From positions 62,001-126,000 of the forward strand of contig NZ_JAKFZS010000016.1 in NCBI RefSeq assembly GCF_021654285.1: DNA of 64,000 nt, written 5' to 3'. The stretch comes from Pseudoalteromonas luteoviolacea (GTDB lineage: Bacteria; Pseudomonadota; Gammaproteobacteria; Enterobacterales; Alteromonadaceae). How positions within the stretch are numbered: position 1 is the stretch's first letter; the number at the start of each line of letters is the position of its first letter. The position numbers were made by a program, and so were the translations under genes. The notes under the pieces were generated by a model. That model was not told the origin of the DNA. It saw only the letters and a program-made list of their open reading frames with translations, and ran no database searches. Below are positions 59,808 to 64,000 of this stretch, piece after piece.

Positions 59808-61283
59808 TTACGGCTTATCCATAATGCCAAGGCTATCCCAGATCTCGTCTACTTTTTGCTTGACCTCATCATCCATCACGATGGGCACGCCCCATTCACG
59901 GTCAGTTTCTCCTGGCCATTTATTGGTTGCATCCATGCCCATTTTTGACCCAAGTCCAGATACTGGCGAGGCAAAATCGAGATAATCGATAGGGGTGCTT
60001 TCGATCATGGTGGTGTCTCTGGCTGGATCCATACGTGTGGTGATCGCCCAGATAACATCATTCCAATCGCGTGCATTGACATCATCATCACAGACAATGA
60101 CAAACTTTGTGTACATAAATTGACGTAAGAAAGACCAGACGCCCATCATCACGCGCTTTGCATGACCTGGATATTGCTTTTTCATTGTCACCACGGCCAT
60201 GCGATATGAACAGCCTTCTGGTGGCAGATAAAAGTCGACAATTTCAGGAAATTGCTTTTGTAGAATAGGCACGAATACTTCGTTTAATGCCACGCCTAAA
60301 ATCGCGGGCTCATCAGGTGGACGGCCTGTGTAAGTGCTGTGATAAATTGGGTTTTCACGGTGTGTAATATGCGTGACTGTCATGACTGGGAAGTCATCGA
60401 CTTCATTATAGTAGCCAGTGTGATCACCGTATGGGCCTTCAGGTGCGGTTTCACCTTGCTCAATGTAGCCTTCTAATACGATTTCTGCGCTGGCAGGAAC
60501 TTGCAAATCATTTGAAACAGACTTAACCACTTCCGTTTTGCTGCCTCTAAGTAAGCCTGCAAATGCGTATTCGCTGAGCGTATCTGGTACGGGCGTTACC
60601 GCACCAAGAATGGTGGCAGGATCTGCACCGAGCGCGACCGACACAGGGTAAGGCTCGCCAGGGTGTTCTTTACACCACTCTTGGAAATCCAGTGCACCAC
60701 CGCGGTGGGATAGCCAGCGCATGATGATCTTGTTTTTACCCAGTAATTGCTGGCGATAAATACCTAAGTTTTGGCGCTTTTTGTGCGGGCCCTTTGTGAC
60801 GGTTAAGCCCCAAGTGATAAGAGGAGCCGCATCACCAGGCCAGCAATGTTGGATTGGTAATTTAGTTAAGTCGACTTGATCGCCCGACAGCACAACTTGT
60901 TGGCATGGTGCTTTTCTCACTTCTTTCGCAGGCATGTTAAGCACTTGCTTAAAGACAGGGATCTGGCCAATGGCTTCTTTGATGCCTTTTGGCGGCTCAG
61001 GCTCTTTTAAAAATGCCAGTAATTTGCCAACTTCACGCAATTCGTTGACATCAGTTTGTCCCATCCCCATGGCAACGCGCTTCGGGGTACCGAAGAGGTT
61101 AGCTAACACAGGGATATCAAACCCTTCTGGGTTTTCAAATAAAATAGCGGGTCCGCCAGCTCGTAAAGTACGGTCGGCGATTTCAGTCATCTCTAACTTA
61201 GTTGAAATGGGCTGACTAACGCGCACCAGTTCACCTTGCTTTTCTAGCAGCTCGATAAACTCTCTTAAGTCTTTATATTTCAT
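59808..61283 (-). CDS. ubiD: 4-hydroxy-3-polyprenylbenzoate decarboxylase
   Basis: A 491-residue UbiD that decarboxylates the ubiquinone precursor using prenylated FMN. Signatures are KYKDLREFIELLEKQGELVRV at the N-terminus, IYRQQLLGKNKIIMRWLSHRGGALDF, PEGPYGDHTGYYN with the catalytic region, and DDDVNARDWNDVIWAITTRMD. Length agrees with E. coli UbiD (497). It is upstream of fre on the same strand. Confidence 0.95.
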   Translation of the reverse strand: MKYKDLREFIELLEKQGELVRVSQPISTKLEMTEIADRTLRAGGPAILFENPEGFDIPVLANLFGTPKRVAMGMGQTDVNELREVGKLLAFLKEPEPPKGIKEAIGQIPVFKQVLNMPAKEVRKAPCQQVVLSGDQVDLTKLPIQHCWPGDAAPLITWGLTVTKGPHKKRQNLGIYRQQLLGKNKIIMRWLSHRGGALDFQEWCKEHPGEPYPVSVALGADPATILGAVTPVPDTLSEYAFAGLLRGSKTEVVKSVSNDLQVPASAEIVLEGYIEQGETAPEGPYGDHTGYYNEVDDFPVMTVTHITHRENPIYHSTYTGRPPDEPAILGVALNEVFVPILQKQFPEIVDFYLPPEGCSYRMAVVTMKKQYPGHAKRVMMGVWSFLRQFMYTKFVIVCDDDVNARDWNDVIWAITTRMDPARDTTMIESTPIDYLDFASPVSGLGSKMGMDATNKWPGETDREWGVPIVMDDEVKQKVDEIWDSLGIMDKP

Positions 61284-61570
61284 TTTTGCCTTTTACGCAG
61301 TGAGTACGCTTGTTGGTAGATGGAGTATATCAATTCCCCACCCACAGCACATACTCAAACAGTTCAATAGTGGCCAAGTAGACACACAATAGTGTAATTA
61401 TGTGCATACGCTCGCTGTGAGACAGGAATTATTAAATTGGGTACGAATTAAGTAAGTATTTGGTTTAACACTGTTCATATTTTTGTCTATGTTATGCACT
61501 CTAGAGTTTCAATGCCTTGGTCTATAGGCTATATTCTGTGAGAGTCGACGGAGTATTGGGTGGAGGCGGC
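61284..61570. other. Intergenic region between ubiD and the GGDEF-EAL gene
   Basis: About 290 bp without a supported gene. It must carry divergent promoters. TATAGGC followed by TATATT lies near 61522-61535, but no spacing-correct pair stood out. Confidence 0.35.
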
Positions 61571-64000
61571 TTGAAGACAATAACAAAAATAGCGCAGCGA
61601 ATACTCTTTGCGTTTATCGGGCTGAATGCCACACAGACTCTTTCGCAAACATTGCCAGCACAAGTGTTTGATAATCACAGCGCTGTGATGCTGCTCATTG
61701 AGCCAGACAGTGGCAAAATTGTGCGTGCCAATCAAGCTGCTGCAGATTTTTACGGCTATAACAAAGCGCAGCTAGAATCCTTATATATTCAAGAAATTAA
61801 TCAATTCTCACCGCAACAAGTAGAAAAAGAGCGATTATCTGCGCTCAATGAAGGACGCAATTACTTTATTTTTCAACACCGTTTAGCCAATGGTGAAAAC
61901 CGCACTGTGTCCGTCTACTCCTCTCCATTTATGGATAAAAATGGCGAGGCTTTGCTGTTTTCGGTGATCCAAGATGTCAGCGCAAGGCGCGAGTTGGAGC
62001 ATGCACTTTGGCATTATCAAAGCAATCTTGAACAGCAAGTGGCACAGCAAACTCGAGAGATCAAATATGCCAGTACCGTACAAGTTTTTTTGCTCAGCAG
62101 TGTGATTGGTATTTTTGTTGGCACGACTGTCATTTTGGGATGGGGCTTCTTACGTTTACGCAGAACGAAAAAGCGCTCTGAATTTCACCGAGCTAGATTG
62201 AATGCAATTTTTGATGCCATCGGCGACTATCTTATTTTTACGGACGTCAATGATAAGGTGTTATCAGCCAACCGTGCTGCCTATCAAGATTTAGGTGAAT
62301 TGGATGACAAAGCGATTGCGGACGTATTGTCGAAATGCGTGTGTTTAGAGCAGCTTCAATTTGAGCCAAAAGAGTGCCAAATCACGACCAACTTCGGTGT
62401 GTTAGATGTAGAGATCAGTAAAACCGATGTATTAGATCACAACGGTGGCTTATACGGTCATATCTTCTTATTGCAAAATATCACCCAGCGTCTAGCTGAT
62501 GAAAAAGAGCAGCGTTTGGCCAGTACGGTCTTTTCGACGACCAGTGAAGGCGTATTAGTCTCTGATAAAGATAACTGTATTCAAATGGTTAATCGCGCTT
62601 TTACCGATATTACGGGTTTTACCGGGCCTGAAGTCATGGGGAAAACCCCTGCGATTTTTAACTCAGGGCGCCATGACACCGCCTATTTTACCCAGTTGTA
62701 TGATGCGCTCAGCACACGCGGCCATTGGGAAGGGGAAATTTGGAATAAACGCAAAAATGGTGAGGTATACCCCAGTTGGTTGCAAGTGTCTGCGGTGTTT
62801 GATCAGCACGGTGCGATTGACATGTATGTGGCTTTGTTCAATGACATTACGTCTCGCAAGCGCAATGAGCAGCTCATGTGGCAACAGGCGAATTTTGATA
62901 ATTTAACCGATTTGGCTAACCGTCATCACTATCATGCGAAATTTGATATTGCATTGGCGCATGCGAAACGCAAGCAAACACGAGTTGCTGTGTGCTTTAT
63001 CGATTTAGACCGCTTCAAGGCTGTCAACGATACGCTAGGGCACCATATCGGGGATTTACTCCTGATTGAAGCTGCTAATCGGATCCGAGAGTGCACACGC
63101 AATTCAGACACTGTGGCGCGCTTAGGTGGTGATGAGTTTGCTTTGCTATTACCTGATATGGATTTGATCAGTGATATGGAAAAGCTTGCTGAGAAAATCT
63201 TGAGCGCATTAAGTGCACCTTTTCACCTTGAAGGGCATGAAGCCTATGTGTCTGGCAGTATGGGGATCACCTTTTATCCGGATGATGGCGAAGATCGCAA
63301 AGTATTATTGCGTAACGCGGACAGCGCCATGTATAAGGCAAAAGAAAGTGGCCGAAATTGCTATCAGTTTTTCACTACAGCAATGCATGAGCACGCCAAG
63401 GCGCGCAGTCAACTTGAGGGTGCACTGCATCGCGCGTTGGCCAATCAAGAATTACGTGTTGTCTATCAACCGATTGTTGGAGGGCACAGGTTAGGTTGCG
63501 AAGCCTTACTGCGTTGGCACAATGACGCTTTAGGTGAAGTCTCTCCGGCGGATTTTATTCCTATCAGTGAAGAGCTGGGGTTGATCATCGCAATGGGCGA
63601 GTGGGTGTTGTATCAGGCGTGTGCCCAAGCGCGCGCATGGTTGACGAAAACACAGCAGCCATTTTTTGTCTCAGTCAATGTATCTAGTGTGCAATTCAAG
63701 CGTCAAAATGTGGTTGCCTTGGTGGCAAAAGTGCTCAAAGATACTGGGCTACCGGCTGAAAGCTTGACCCTTGAAATCACAGAAACTGTGCTTGCAGATA
63801 ATTCAGATGATGTTGAGAAACAACTTGCGCAACTCCGGGCAATGGGGGTTGGACTGGCGATTGATGACTTTGGCACTGGGTATTCCTCACTGGGTTATTT
63901 AAAGCGTTTTCCACTGTCTAAACTTAAAATTGACCGTGCTTTCATTAAAGACTTACCCGATGATGAAGAAGATAAAACCCTCATCAGTGCCATTGTTTCA
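61571..64000 (+). CDS. PAS-GGDEF-EAL cyclic di-GMP protein (partial at right edge)
   Basis: 810 codons are visible from a TTG start at 61571 preceded by GGAGG at four bases; the frame is still open at the edge. A signal-like N-terminus (about 1-26) is followed by a PAS domain (about 38-140), a coiled coil, a membrane helix near 170-190, then two cytoplasmic PAS domains. The GGDEF domain has GGDEF at 519-523 with an RxxD inhibitory site (RNSD). The EAL domain begins with EALLRW at 644 and has NVSS, EITE and DDFGTGYSS, so both cyclase and phosphodiesterase activities look intact. It makes or breaks cyclic di-GMP in response to an unknown periplasmic signal. Confidence 0.9.
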   Translation, partial: MKTITKIAQRILFAFIGLNATQTLSQTLPAQVFDNHSAVMLLIEPDSGKIVRANQAAADFYGYNKAQLESLYIQEINQFSPQQVEKERLSALNEGRNYFIFQHRLANGENRTVSVYSSPFMDKNGEALLFSVIQDVSARRELEHALWHYQSNLEQQVAQQTREIKYASTVQVFLLSSVIGIFVGTTVILGWGFLRLRRTKKRSEFHRARLNAIFDAIGDYLIFTDVNDKVLSANRAAYQDLGELDDKAIADVLSKCVCLEQLQFEPKECQITTNFGVLDVEISKTDVLDHNGGLYGHIFLLQNITQRLADEKEQRLASTVFSTTSEGVLVSDKDNCIQMVNRAFTDITGFTGPEVMGKTPAIFNSGRHDTAYFTQLYDALSTRGHWEGEIWNKRKNGEVYPSWLQVSAVFDQHGAIDMYVALFNDITSRKRNEQLMWQQANFDNLTDLANRHHYHAKFDIALAHAKRKQTRVAVCFIDLDRFKAVNDTLGHHIGDLLLIEAANRIRECTRNSDTVARLGGDEFALLLPDMDLISDMEKLAEKILSALSAPFHLEGHEAYVSGSMGITFYPDDGEDRKVLLRNADSAMYKAKESGRNCYQFFTTAMHEHAKARSQLEGALHRALANQELRVVYQPIVGGHRLGCEALLRWHNDALGEVSPADFIPISEELGLIIAMGEWVLYQACAQARAWLTKTQQPFFVSVNVSSVQFKRQNVVALVAKVLKDTGLPAESLTLEITETVLADNSDDVEKQLAQLRAMGVGLAIDDFGTGYSSLGYLKRFPLSKLKIDRAFIKDLPDDEEDKTLISAIVS

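Noticed and set aside
1..64000. CRISPR arrays, insertion sequences, prophage or integron
   Set aside because: No regularly spaced repeats, transposase, phage genes or integrase were seen; XerC is the housekeeping recombinase in its conserved context.

Overview
The window reads as chromosomal DNA of a marine gammaproteobacterium of the order Alteromonadales, most likely Pseudoalteromonas or a close relative. This is inferred from gene content: the dapF-DUF484-xerC-yigB block, the hemC-hemD/X-hemY cluster, the fre-ubiD pair, a MASE1 sensor kinase, a rhombosortase-type S8 protease and many GGDEF/EAL and hybrid-kinase sensors. It is gene-dense with moderate-to-low GC. I see no phage, insertion sequence, integron or CRISPR array.

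Layout. 1-3.4 kb: end of an unidentified gene, then an SDR / LysR / quinone-reductase module. 3.4-6.4 kb: two paralogous small lipoproteins, then an iron-regulated fagA-like/fumC operon behind a 39-bp near-palindrome containing a Fur box. 6.4-12.6 kb: a DUF938 methyltransferase, a FemAB-like acyltransferase, a secreted alpha/beta hydrolase and a MASE1-CHASE hybrid kinase. 12.6-16.2 kb: an Lrp/AsnC regulator divergent from a two-gene operon pairing a PrnB/IDO-type haem protein with a kynureninase-like enzyme, then an MBL-fold hydrolase. 16.3-17.2 kb: two serine tRNAs with their own promoter and terminator, then about 600 bp of non-coding DNA with potential structure. 17.2-22.4 kb: lipid kinase, DMT exporter with a divergent MocR regulator, a DUF2884 protein, a small acidic protein and cytochrome c'.

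22.7-26.8 kb: a large secreted S8 protease ending in cadherin-like repeats and a GlyGly-CTERM-like tail. 27-31.3 kb: DUF2721, a thioredoxin-fold lipoprotein, a YqaA membrane protein, the folM-folE-folX operon (tetrahydromonapterin) and nadE. 31.4-40 kb: YceH, a second hybrid kinase, a penicillin-acylase-family hydrolase, a diguanylate cyclase and a DMT transporter. 40-46.6 kb: an orphan terminator that may end a small RNA, then MAPEG, an RluF-like pseudouridine synthase, DUF6482, an FkbM-like protein, a TPR/retropepsin protein, an RmlD-like reductase and a POT peptide transporter.

46.7-57.3 kb: the conserved housekeeping core lptM-lysA-dapF-DUF484-xerC-yigB on the minus strand, and on the plus strand cyaY-esterase-DUF2914-hemC-hemDX-hemY. 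HemD and HemX are one fused reading frame. The adenylate cyclase gene often found here in relatives is absent. 57.4-64 kb: adenosine deaminase, a CBS-pair protein, fre, ubiD, and the first 810 codons of a PAS-GGDEF-EAL protein that runs off the right edge.

Several start codons were moved downstream of the longest frame because a Shine-Dalgarno sequence, promoter position or family N-terminus supports it. Family names come from recognised motifs and remembered relatives; no search was run.
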